In this document: positions 36,421-47,520 of the stretch, one piece after another
Layout: each line of letters begins with the position of its first letter
How positions within the stretch are numbered: position 1 is the first letter of the stretch
Assembly (NCBI GenBank): GCA_029959085.1
Contig: JARWIR010000031.1
Location: forward strand, 806,001-870,000
DNA length: 64,000 nt
Direction: 5' to 3'
Source of the DNA: Nemophila menziesii
Taxonomy: Eukaryota > Streptophyta > Magnoliopsida > Boraginales > Hydrophyllaceae
Notes under the pieces: generated by a model
Database searches by the model: none
What the model was told of the DNA's origin: nothing
Seen by the model: only the letters and a program-made list of their open reading frames with translations
Position numbers and translations under genes: made by a program

Positions 36421-37764
36421 CCTCTACAGGCTGTGATTTGGCTCAAACAACCTGTGTAAGATTTGGGTAGGTTGTGTACTAGCTCCAAGGACTTTTGATT
36501 AGGGAGCCCCAAGTATACATGCTGTTCCAGGCACATGTGATGCATTTCAGCTTGTCGTAGCTTCTCCACCTACATTGTTGTCTCTCAACATAAATGTTAT
36601 AATCTATATACTTAACACAATCATAAAATAAATGGATCCACGTTTCTGACGCCACAAAATATGAATATCACCAAAAATTAGATGAATATAATTAATAAAA
36701 CCAAATAAACAACAATGTATCAAGATTAATATATAAATAATTTTTTTCATTACATTCAACCGTCATAAAGTTTAAGTTCTATGTAGAGTAACAAATAAAG
36801 AAACTATCTACCTTATCCCATAAAGTCCCATTGTGCATTACATGGGATATCTTTTTTCTATTTACGTTGGTTGAGATGTTTGAATTAGATTCGCCATGTT
36901 TATTGTAGAGCTTATCCTTTTTAGGTCCCCATTAAGATCGTAAATGGAAAATGAAGATATGGAAAAATTTGTTTGGCAGTTAAATTGGCTCTTGTCAAAG
37001 GAGATCCCTATTCTCTTCATCATTGAACCTTTGCTAAATTTTCGTCTAATTCTTTTGAAAAACCGCAATCAAATCTCTTTTAAGTCTAGATCTCATGTAT
37101 TTGAACTGAATAGCTCACTTAAACCCCTCTCCTTCGACATCTCTCTTCTCCTCTCTCTCTTGAATATTTTTATTAACTACTCCTGCAATACAAAATTACA
37201 GATTGTGATAAAAACTCATGTATGAAATACTTAAACATAAAAAAATGACAATAAAATTATCACCCAAAATTAGACCTTTTCCACGTGTTGATTCAGATAC
37301 TTTGAATATTTTGCCTGATCCCTCCCCTCTAACATCTCTCTCGTCATCCCTCTCTTTAATATTTTTACTAATTACTCATGTAATACAAAATTATTGATTG
37401 TGATAAAAACTCTTAGTTTGTGGTATAAAGTAAAATCACAAAAATAGTAACACTCAAAATCAGACCTTTGTCTAGTGTTGATTCCGAGCCTTTGAATCTT
37501 TTAAGAGATGATGAACCTGGCGTCGTTTGATTTATTTCATTATTATCAAACTTTATGAAGAAAACAATTTTTTTGATGGACATTAGTAGCAGTTACTATG
37601 TTACTAATGCTTTCAATGTTTAGGGTTTGAACTGTAAAAGTGAACAAACACTTCTCTTTTCCATCTGTAAATGGATGCCCATGATAAACAAACATCCTAA
37701 ACTAAAGGATTAGATAAAAAATGTAATATGAGAGTGTTCAAATTGAAGGACAGCAGCTGTGAAA
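36421..37764 (+). repeat. 1344-bp tandem duplication, unit 2
   Basis: Begins at CCTCTACAGGCTGTGATTT and ends at CAGCTGTGAAA, then runs on into single-copy B sequence (CCAACATATATCC). Copy I of B has no such duplication, so this arose after the segmental duplication. Confidence 0.93.
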
Positions 37765-39240
37765 CCAACATATATCCACAAGATCTCCGACATATAAATG
37801 TAATATTGCTTCTCAATCAAATTTAGGTTAATTAATTCAATTGAATCAAATTCCCTAATTCCAAATATAAATAATAATTAATTTAATCAATTTAATAAAA
37901 GTAAATCTCACTGATTTGATAATGGCTGCTTAATATCTAAGATTAACGGCCATTTTATACACAACTCAAACCTTGACACCTTTCGAAACTTCCTTAGAGT
38001 AATTGCTATCTTGAAGTTGTGATGTCCTTGGACGGATACACCTAATGAATATATTATTTTGGTCGTTTATGGGAAAATGTTGGTGGTGAATATCTCAAGT
38101 CACAATCAGTCGAAAATTCATTAAACTTGACGTCAGTGTCTCAGTCACCATATTGAACAAGATGCTGGCATCATACCAAACGTTGTCATTCCACAATTGT
38201 ATTCAAGCTCCAACACTGCGTTCTCATTGTGATGATACAACATTGTTTCAGTGAATGTATTTGCTTGGAGTAAAATTCTAAAACAAGAGATGCAATTTAA
38301 GATTGCAAATGAAGAAAAATAAATTGGAAAAATCTTTTATAGCCTCTAGTTCCTCCGAAACTAGAGCTACAATCCATGTGATATGTATTTGTTTATGCAA
38401 TATTATTACTACAACCTTAAATTATAATTTTTAAAATAATTATGTCTAAACAAATATAGACAATGCATAAAAGTAATCAAAAATTTATGTACACATTTGG
38501 AAACATAAAACTCTTTAAAAGAAAAAAAATTGGCAAATATTCATGTTTTAACACATAAAAATTTTAAATCTTTTTGCTCCACAAGAGTATTTTCTATTTT
38601 CCAAATAATAAGATAATGAAAATAATTTAGAATATGAAAATAAAAACTCACCTTTCCAACAAAGGTTTGGGTTGACAAACTTATACATATAAATTTTTTT
38701 GAAATGTAATGGCCACAATTTGATATTCTAACCATTGAAAAACAAAACTTGATTAGAGATGGAAGGCCTAAACCAAGGCGGTCGAAGAAAAACATAACTT
38801 TATACAAAGAAAAAGGAGGATGTGGGGTTTGCAGAAAAAAAGATAGGTTGAGTAGAATGGAAGAAGTCGAATATTTAGAGAGGAGAAAATTGACGGTGTA
38901 AAAAACTGGTATGGTATTCGTGTATGTTCATGTAAATTGAAGATGGTGATTAGAGTTTGAAAAATGAAGCCTGATATTTTGTAGGCTGGGGACTTTTGGT
39001 AAAAAAATATAAGAGAAATTGTTTATATATACCGTATGCCCATGAATAACTTGGGCCTCCCTTAACTATTAAAACCCTTAATGTTTTTACACAAGAAAAA
39101 AACTAATATATCATTTCATTTGGGCCAAGCATTCTATGTATGCTTCTTCTTTCTCTCATCCTTTTTGGATCATTTCCATTTATTCACCTTCATTCGAGAT
39201 ACCCTAGTTCATCAAATTATTTATGCATTTGTAATACTTT

Positions 39241-41355
39241 GTCAGCCTCCTTTTTATGGTATGTGGTAGTAGTTTTTTATGATATCATTCATATGTTGCA
39301 AGATTTAGGACGATTCAACATGTATATGAACTAAATATTCAAGGTAGATTATGTTTGAAAAATCTAACAATATCACTAGAAGAGTAAAAAATTGATTTCA
39401 TATAAATTTAAAAGAAATGATTTTCAATTAAAAGTAATACTACACTATTACATGAAATTGAAAACAACGAATATTACACCTAAATTCAAGAAAATAAATG
39501 TTGCAAGGTATTGAAAATTGTGTTAAAAAGATATTTTGGTCATGCTGGTATCTTATATAGAAGTTTAGCTCTGGTAATATAAAAATATTATATGAGGGAA
39601 GAGTAGAAAGTAGTACTTTCTTTTTTTGAATATTTAGTTTCGTCTATATTCTATTCTATATTTCCTCTGAAAGAGTTTTTTCTATTCTCTCTAGAATAGT
39701 TTTTTTCATTCTCATAGAATATTATTATACATTTCATCTAGAATTGTTTTTTTATTCTCTTTAGAATAGTTTTTTCATTCTCATAAGAATAGTTTTTCCT
39801 CTTCTCTAGAAATGCAAGTGACAAAGTCATTATTAATAGAAGAAATGGCAAGATAAAATACCGTCACATAAGTGTTCATCAATAGTTGGTGATACATGCT
39901 CTTCAATGCTCATTAAAGTCAGCGGTTTTTCTACCAAGCCTTGGTAACTTCCGTAAGAGTTGAAATAAAAAGACATTAACTGGTCATTAAGATAAGAAAG
40001 TCCTAGTGGTTTTTTTCCAAATTCTAATGTGAAACTATTAGTACACACATAGTATTTTCGATTTCTCCCAATAGTAAAGAAGAATTAATAGAATAAATGT
40101 CTTTTAATAATTTGATCAGTTTCTATTTTTCCTCTTTTCATGTTCAGATCTAATATATACTTACTAATGCTTTGTCTTTTGTGTTTGTTCCAAATCCATT
40201 TGTTTTTCGAGCATAATTTTCTTAAGTAAGAAAAGTTCTCTAGCTTCTTCTTAACTTGTTTTTAAATGTTATTTTTATTTAATTTGTTTGTTCCTAAAGT
40301 TATTTCTTAATTTATTTTCAATTTAAAACTAGTTTGATTTGTGATTTTGAAATGGTTTTATTTCGGCTATCGAAAGTGATGGATTTTTGATTTCAAAAGT
40401 ATTTGTTTGTTTTTAAGGGCCGAAATCTGGGCGTTTTTACAGAATAAAATGGTTTATGGATCTAATAGTTGATATATTGATTATAGACTATTGAAGACAA
40501 TCATGCATTAGGAATATATATCTTAGGTATTATATTAGACTTTCATTTTTTGTTTATTATTTTGTGGGGTTTGCAATCTTTCAAGATAATTTTTGGCTGT
40601 TTAACTTGAGTATTTATTGTCAAGGAGACAATTTTTTAGTATATTGTGCTGCAAGGGTGATAACATATATAATGAAATATAGGAAAAAAATTAGTTAGAT
40701 TCTATTCTGAAAATGGAGACCATTGGAGACGTATTAATGTTAGAAAAAAAGGCTTGACAACAAGGAGTTGAATTAATTTCCACATTTTGAGTAAACTTTT
40801 GTCCGAATTACTATGGACAAGATCCTTTATATTATTTGTGGTTGTTAATTTTGGACTCCAACTGGGTCAATGTGGCATCTAATTTAAGATTGAGCTTCAG
40901 AAATTGAGGTTGAATTTGGTAAGTTTATCACATATATTGGTTAATTATATTTACTTTGTATTTAAAGCTTGTAATTCTTACGTTATCTACCCTTCGTGAA
41001 TATTTTTTAGGGGAATTTGACTTGAAATCTGCTAAACCCGTTGAATTAATATCAATCTGAATGTTCCATAATTCTCGGTAATCTCTTTCTTATTATCTTT
41101 ATTACCATGTAGTTGGTAGCCATTAGTAGAAGCCTAGTGTTTGAAACACAATGTGGTTATGAGGTATAGTTGGGTTTTTGGGATTCTCGGGATATTTTCG
41201 TATAATATCTGAGACCCGTGAAAGTGTATATTACACGAGGCATGTGATCATTTACCAGTTAAAAATTGATCTTCTCAACCTCTGATGAAACTAAACAATT
41301 TTGAGGCTTACGGCTTAATATATGCAAGTATTTAAACCTTGTTTGGAATGGTGTA
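39241..41355. repeat. Macro-repeat A, copy A5 (left part)
   Basis: Aligns with A3 (14271-16188) and keeps the TAGAATAGTTTTTT minisatellite at 39655-39810. It is interrupted after GTA (41353-41355) by CACTA-2 and resumes at 49532. Confidence 0.85.
39655..39810. repeat. TAGAATAGTTTTTT minisatellite in A5
   Basis: Same array as at 355-525, more diverged. It is absent from the paralogous A3 copy. Confidence 0.65.
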
Positions 41356-41670
41356 CACTACTACACGCGTGATCTCACGCGACTAAAGCTTTCGCGACTA
41401 CATACACGTAGTTGCTAAAGATTACATCTTTAACGACTACATATTTTTAATGACTACTTTACATCTTTATCGACTACAAAGTAGTCGTTAATATTATACA
41501 CGTAGTCGCTAGTTGTTTTTATTTTTGAATTATTATTTTTCCACCGAAATTTGTAGTCGCTAATGAAGTTTAACATTTTACGACGACAACTGTAGTCGTT
41601 AGTGGTCATTAATATCGCCTACTTGTACATCCTTAGAGACTACTTGTGTAATCGTGAATGGTTGTAGCGT
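41356..41670 (+). other. Left terminus and subterminal motifs of CACTA-2
   Basis: Near copy of 16189-16500: CACTACTACACG, then about ten CGACTA/TAGTCG motifs. One motif is TAGTTG here (41409) where copy 1 has TAGTCG. Confidence 0.85.
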
Positions 41671-42258
41671 ATTTATTACAGTAAGTTGCGAATTGGGATC
41701 CTCAATACCTTTTAATTTATAACTTCCCAACTATTCTCTCAAAACTCTCTCTATTTTTTCCCACAAATCATCATCAACTATTATCTCAAGAAAAGTTTTC
41801 CCGGGCCAATTAACAACGTGGAAACTCCTAAATAATCAATTTTTCCATCTAAATTTGCCCGAAATTAGGTATTTGTTCTTCTATAAAACTTTTTCAAATT
41901 TCTTTTATTTGATTACGATTGTGTAGTTAATGGTAAATAGTATTACTAGGTATTTCAATACGTGAAAAAGCTTTATCGGGCCAATCAACAATGTGGGACC
42001 TCCTCAATTATTGATTTCTCCATCTAAATTTGCCCAAAATTAGGTATTTTTTCTTCTATAAAACTTTTTTATATTCCTTTTCTTTGATTACAATTGTGAA
42101 GTTAATGCTAAATAGTATTACTAGGTTGTTAGAAACCTATTCTAATTTTATATGATCTATATATATAATATATTATTGTATGGGAAATAAATTCATAAAT
42201 GAGATATTTATTTTGTATTTCTTTATATTGGAATTGTTGATCATAGTGGTAATAGAGG

Positions 42259-42506
42259 ATGGCTTGGGGTATTGATAAAAGTTGGATTAATTTATATGCA
42301 TTTAATTAATTTGGTGATGTAATAATTTTTATGTATTTAATTTTATATTTATATATTTAATTGGTGATGTAATAATTTTTATTTTTTTATTTTATGTTTA
42401 TGTATTTAATTGGTGATGTAATAATTTTTATTTTTTCATTTTATTTATGAGATGTTTATTTTGTTTTCTTTTATATTGGAATATTTGATTATATTGGTAG
42501 TAGACG
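42259..42506 (+). repeat. Duplicated tnp2 start region and intron-like AT repeat (copy 2)
   Basis: ATG at 42259 begins MAWGIDKSWINLYAFN and stops, a decoy of the true start at 42507. The interval holds tandem TTGGTGATGTAATAATTTTT units alternating with TATGTATTTAATT. A similar array lies upstream of the second gene at 46940-47080. Confidence 0.6.
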
Positions 42507-44800
42507 ATGGCTTCGGGTATTGATAAAAGTTGGATTACTTCCACTCATCGTGATTCACGTGAATTTGATAAGGGGATAGGAGAATTTCTCGCATTTGCTA
42601 AAAAAAAGATGATTTTAAAGAAACTTTGTTTTGTCCGTGTAATGAGTGTTCAAATTATCATCAGTTTACCATGGTCAAAGTTAGGACACATTTTTTACAA
42701 TTTGGGTTTTTGTCCATGTATGAGATATGGACAAATCATGGTGAGAACGATGAAATTCCCGAGACTCAATATGTTGAAAATGAAATGTTGAACATCTATG
42801 AAGATTTGTGACCTAATTAAGAGGGTGGTGGGCATTCGGGTGACACCGAGATGATAGACTAGAATAGTTCAACACGTGGCAGTTTCAAAATGATGTTTGA
42901 GGAATTAGAGACCGAGTTATACCCTGGTTGTATAGCAATGAGTTCATTAAATTTCATTGCGGAGCTAATGCACGTGAAGGTGAAGAAGAATTGGACTAAC
43001 ACGTCTTTCACCGAGTTGCTTGATTTTCTGTGCCGTGTGTTGCCCAAACCTCATGCCTTTCTCGAGTCATACGAAGAGTGCAACAAAAAGTTTAAAAGTG
43101 TAGCTATGGGGTATACTACCATCGATGTTTGAGTGAATGATTGTGCTTTATTTTACAATGAGAATGAGTTCCTCGATAAGTGTCCAGTATGTAGTAAATC
43201 TGGACCCGAACAACGATCAGAAAGTCGCGCATAAGAAACTTTTATATTCTGATTGCCCCGAGGTTGCAGCTACTTTATGCTTCGAGACACACTACCGAAA
43301 ATATGATTTGGAACCGTACAGGGAAGAGTACAGCTCCAGATGTGTTGCGTCATCCAGATGATGGTGATAGTTAGAAGAGATTTGTTCGGTTACGTCCTGA
43401 GTTTGCTAGTGAACCTCAGAATGTGTTCTTAGGTTTGGGTATCGATGGGTTTTGTCCGTTCTCTATGCAGAACAACTCGTACAACATGTGCCAAGTTATA
43501 TTGACCGTCTACAACTTACCACCGTGGGAGTGTATGAAGGAGGCGACATTTTAGCTTTGTTTGTTGATTCCACGACCATGTTCACACGGTAAGGACATGG
43601 ATGTCTTTCTTCGACCTGTTATAGATGAGTTGGATATGTTGTGGGAAACAAGGATCCCTACGTAGGATGCTCGTACGATGAAACTGTTAACAATGAAGGT
43701 TTGTTTGTTGTCCACGGTTAATGATTACCCCGCTAGGTCATACACTTCAGGGTGGTCGGATCACTTAGCTTGTCAAGAATGCATGGATTTTACTCCGTTA
43801 TTGAAGGCGAAGAAAGGGGTCGTTTACTTTGACCATAGAAGTTGGTTACCTACCACTCATCGATTTAGAAAAGACAAGGTTTCATACCCAGCTTCCGATT
43901 ATAGGGGCCCACCGAAGAAATATACTCCTGCCGATATTCAAACACACTTAGATGGGCTTCCCATTGTATTTTCCGGTAGACACAAGGATTTTGGGGGCAA
44001 GATCGTGAAGCAAACTGTTCCACGTCGATTAAATTGGAAGAAAAAGAGTATTTTTTTATCGTTTACTTTATTGGAACAAAAATTTGTTGAAACATAACAT
44101 TGACGTTATGCATTGCAAGAAAAATGTGTGTGATAGATTGCTCGGTACAGCTCTAGGTCTTGATGGGGAAATTAACAAAGATAACGTGTAAGTGAGAATG
44201 GATCTTAAGGATACGAACATCAGGAAAGATTTGTGGTTGACATCGAGAGAAGGTTAACCGATCTGAAACGAGCAAATTATACTTTGTCAACAGAAAAGTG
44301 GAAAATATTTCATGACTAGTTGAAGGTATTGAAGTTTCCCGATGGTTTCGCATCTAGTTTGAGAAATAATGTTGAAAGTGATACGGGTAAGATTATTGGA
44401 ATGAAATATCACGACTGTCACGCGATTAGTGATGTGATTATTAGGTTAGCTAACTTGTTTTGAGTCGTTTGTAAGAAAAATCTCAGCATGAAAAAGTTAG
44501 AATCGGGTAAGGAGAAAGTGGTTAAAGTTATGTGTAGACTGGAAATGATTTTGCATTTCGCGTTTTTCGATATAATGATCCACCTGGTTATACACATATA
44601 CGAAGAAGCTTTGTTAGGGGGACCGGTTTAGATGCAATTGATGTTCCCGTTTGAGCGGTATTTAAAGAAGTTAAAGGAGTACATACGAAACCTGGCTAGG
44701 CCGGAGGGTTTAATCGCCGAGAGGTACGCCGTAGAGGAGACTTTGACTTTCATATCGCGTTATCTTTAAGAAGAAAAGACAAAGTTCATTGAATCGGGTA
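42507..44800 (+). pseudogene. tnp2-type CACTA transposase relic, copy 2
   Basis: Starts MASGIDKSWITSTHRDSREF (Transposase-associated domain) and follows the same domain order as 17313-19612: ELYPGCIAMSSLNF core segment, HRSWLPTTHRFRKDKVSYPA, DIQTHLDGLPIVFSGR, NIDVMHCKKNVCD, then the DUF4218-like end (FFDIMIHLVIH, FPFERYLKKL) to about 44800. Lesions private to this copy include an extra A in a run near 42605, a stop at 43131 and a 5-bp loss near 43200. Others are a stop at 43664, where copy 1 reads Tyr, and a 6-bp loss near 43760. Stops at 42809 and 43372 are shared with copy 1. The C-terminal DUF4216 part is absent. Confidence 0.9.
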
Positions 44801-45039
44801 GATATACAAAGTTTGCGTTATGTTTTTTTGGAAGTTGGTAGTTATATTTGAGAATTTGTGATGATTACGTGTTTTTGATTGTTTGTATTTAGATTACGTG
44901 TTTTTGATTCTTAGGGATTTGATTATGTTTTTTGATTTATTGGAGTTGTATTACGTTAAGTTTATTGCTCGTTAGAAATTAAAATTGTCCAATATTAATT
45001 AATTAAAAAAAAGGTATTCACAATTACTTAACCACTTTA

Positions 45040-45060
45040 GCGACTAGTTCATACGTATGA
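45040..45060. repeat. Left target-site duplication of the LINE fragment
   Basis: 21 bp beginning GCGACTAGTTCATAC. It recurs at 45576-45596 with one mismatch (CGT against CAT). Confidence 0.8.
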
Positions 45061-45575
45061 GCATTTTTTTCTCAATCAGAAAAAGAAATTACAACCGCTA
45101 ATTTTTAAAAAGACTATTTAATAAAGCATCTGAATCAAGCAAAGAAAAGTTCTTCCATCCTGAAAAGTCTTAATTCATTCTAGTGCACCTAGCAAGAGTA
45201 TCCGCCGTCGTATTAAAACATCTATTGATATGTACTACCTTCCATTGCGAACAACAACCTAGCCATCTTCCTATCTCAGAAAGAATGAGTTTAAGGCTCC
45301 AGTGCAGCGCTGCCAATTTTTGATAACCATGAACTAATTCAAAATTGTCAGAGTAAAACGAAATTCTCTAACTAGAGAGATCATGAGATGATCTCATGGC
45401 CAACAAAATGGCCCATGCCTCCCCTTCAATCATTTTACTCACATTGAATCTAATATGTAATTTCCTATCAATAATCCCAGTTGTGTTAACCCCAATAGGC
45501 TTCCACCGCCGCTGGGCAATTGCTATCTTTGAACGAGGTATCACACATCCAAACCGCGAATGATGTGTATCATTC
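45061..45575 (-). mobile_element. 5'-truncated LINE with RNase H relic inside CACTA-2
   Basis: On the minus strand the fragment encodes a plant-LINE-type RNase H (RVT_3-like): RRWKPIGVNTTGIIDRKL, EGEAWAILLAMRSSHDL, a stop at 45368, then ISFYSDNFELVHGYQKL and WKVVHINRCFNTTADTLAR. An A-rich tail (a T run at 45064-45070 on the plus strand) is at its 3' end, and a 21-bp target duplication with one mismatch flanks it. Length of TSD, tail and 5' truncation all fit target-primed insertion. It is absent from CACTA-1, which is broken about 30 bp short of this point, so presence there cannot be judged. Confidence 0.82.
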
Positions 45576-45665
45576 GCGACTAGTTCATACATATGAACTA
45601 GTCGGTAAGGAGTGGCCTACTTTTCGCGACTACACAGGTAGTCGCTAGATGTGAATTTGATATCC
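45576..45665. promoter_or_regulatory. Internal CGACTA/TAGTCG cluster between the two CACTA genes
   Basis: Four or five motif copies in 90 bp, including GCGACTACACAGGTAGTCGC near 45627, the same motif as at both ends. It lies between the tnp2 relic and the second gene, about 300 bp before the ATG at 45975. It may be an internal protein-binding or promoter region for the second gene, or the remnant of another CACTA end. Inference. Confidence 0.5.
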
Positions 45666-46015
45666 AATAAATTAATGGGGTCCATTTTCTCGCCCAATGG
45701 GTGGACACACGTTACAATTTAACGATTATAGACTACTCATTAGTCGTGGAATCCCCATATGGTGTTCAAACTACTGACTATACTCCACTTCATAAGAAAC
45801 ACATCTCTCTCTCGATTTCTTCCATTCCAAGCTTCCCAATCGTCAAGAAGGTAATATATTCATGATTTTAACCTTTTTTACCTTTTTTTGTTATGATTTT
45901 TATACATTTTATTCTCTATTTTAAAACTAACCTAATTTTTTTTTGCTTTGTGTTTAAATCCGAGTCATATAGGCATGGATTCTACATCTAAAGAGCTTCT
46001 ATTTCATCCTACAAG

Positions 46016-47116
46016 GTATGTTTTTCAACACCTAATTGTTTTTTAATTTTCATCTTTTTTTTTCATCTTTTTTTGTTTTTTGATTTTTTGATATTGTTGT
46101 TAATTCCGAGAATTAAAATGTGTTTTAGGACTATGTTTATGTTAGTTTTAACACAAATTAGTATCTAAGATGGAAAATAATTAAATGTGAATAATTTTCA
46201 TGAGTTTTTTTAATTTTTTCTGTGAAAATAATGAAATCCGAAAATTTGCGGGGTGGGTGTGATTTATGTTAGTTTAGACACTATTTAGATGCTAGACTAT
46301 AAAAAAAAATATACAAAGTTAGGGTTTATTAGGGGTTTTGGCCTAAAATTGTTTGCATTCTGAAATTAAAAATTTGATGTAATTTGAATTTTTTTGCCTA
46401 AAGATGTTTATATAAAAATATAGGTACCAAATTGTAATTTAAAAATAAAATAAAAATCCAATTTGGAATTAAATAAAGTGTTACATGAGTATAATTTGTC
46501 TTAAAATGTTTTTTAGGAAAATAAAAGGACAAAATGTAACTTTTAAAAAATATTATATTAAAATAAAGTGTGAATAAAATTGTTTATATAATAATATAGG
46601 GACTAAAATGAAATTTATCAAAAAAGTTGAAGACAATAATATTGAACTAAAATGTATTTTTTTTTTTTTTTTGAAAATAATAGAACCAAATTGCAAATTT
46701 AAGGTAAGACTAAATATATATTTTTTTTAAAAGAAACAAATTTAAAATTTAAAATAAAATTAAAAAAAATGAATAATTAGACAAAAAAAATAAAAAGAAC
46801 AATTTTAAAATGTCAAAAAAAATTATATTTTTTTTACTATATGACTAATATGATTTTATTTTGTGTAAAACATATTGTAAGTGGAATATTGGCGGTATTA
46901 TTATATTTTTTCATTTATCTTATTTATTTAATTTGTTATTGTAATATTTATTATGTATTTAATTTATAAGTATTTATTTAATTTGGTGATGTAATAATTT
47001 TTATGTATTTAATGTCATATTCATGTATTTAATTTGTTGATGTAATAATATTTAGTTTTTCATTTAATTTTTATTTTTGTCTTTTAATTATATTACATAA
47101 TATTAAATTGTCGATG
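46016..47116. other. AT-rich intron-like region of the second CACTA gene
   Basis: Very AT-rich sequence with long A and T runs and, at 46940-47080, tandem units of TTTGGTGATGTAATAATTTTT like those before tnp2. No coding signal was seen. Confidence 0.55.
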
Positions 47117-47520
47117 TGATAGCTAGGAGTCACGGAGGGGACGGTGGGGGCCGCGACCCAAACCAGATTCCCAACAAAGACCTTGTAGATTGTAATAATC
47201 AACCCAGTAAATAAAAAAAAATTTATATCCAAAATAAGTTTAAATATAACTTATACATTAATTAAATCTACTTTAAATCAGATTCGATTAAGCGCAAAAA
47301 AAGGGGGAATGCGGCTCTAAAAACTTCCCTTAAGGCACTAAAGGTCGTATGGTATCCTTTGTCGATCAATTTTGCATACTAGACGACACGTGGAATCTCT
47401 CAGGTAAATACGGGATACACGTTAGCCAGGTGGTCGGGAAGACTGTTCGAGAGAGGATTCCACCATACTAGAAAGCGCGGGAGAAAGTTCCGACTCCCGA
47501 CAAAGTAGCAGTCATTAAGC
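47117..47520. mobile_element. GC-richer insertion in the CACTA-2 intron (possible solo LTR)
   Basis: Unlike the flanks, this stretch has GGAGGGGACGGTGGGGGCC near 47138 and CGACACGTGG near 47385. On the minus strand it ends in a CCCCCACCGTCCCCTCCG run, of a kind seen at the ends of some gypsy LTRs. No partner, primer-binding site or clear target duplication was found. Identity is uncertain. Confidence 0.35.

Larger units (their letters stand above)
34057..39240. repeat. Macro-repeat B, copy II (with internal 1344-bp duplication)
   Basis: Aligns with 10471-14270 throughout. It is longer because of the tandem duplication at 35077-37764 and an expanded TA microsatellite at 34721. It carries only one of the 33-bp units found at 13183. 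Open frames on either strand are inconsistent between copies. No family was recognised. Confidence 0.85.

Noticed and set aside
35600..37225. Identical 93-residue plus-strand and 68-residue minus-strand frames in both 1344-bp units
   Set aside because: Their identity follows from the recent duplication; the paralogous frame in copy I starts differently and is shorter.
39833..40048. Minus-strand frame in repeat A (SYQGLV...SIEEH), present in several copies
   Set aside because: The frame is not kept: A1 and A2 differ by a base in the middle and A5 joins a different upstream frame, so the similarity is DNA repeat homology and not a conserved protein.
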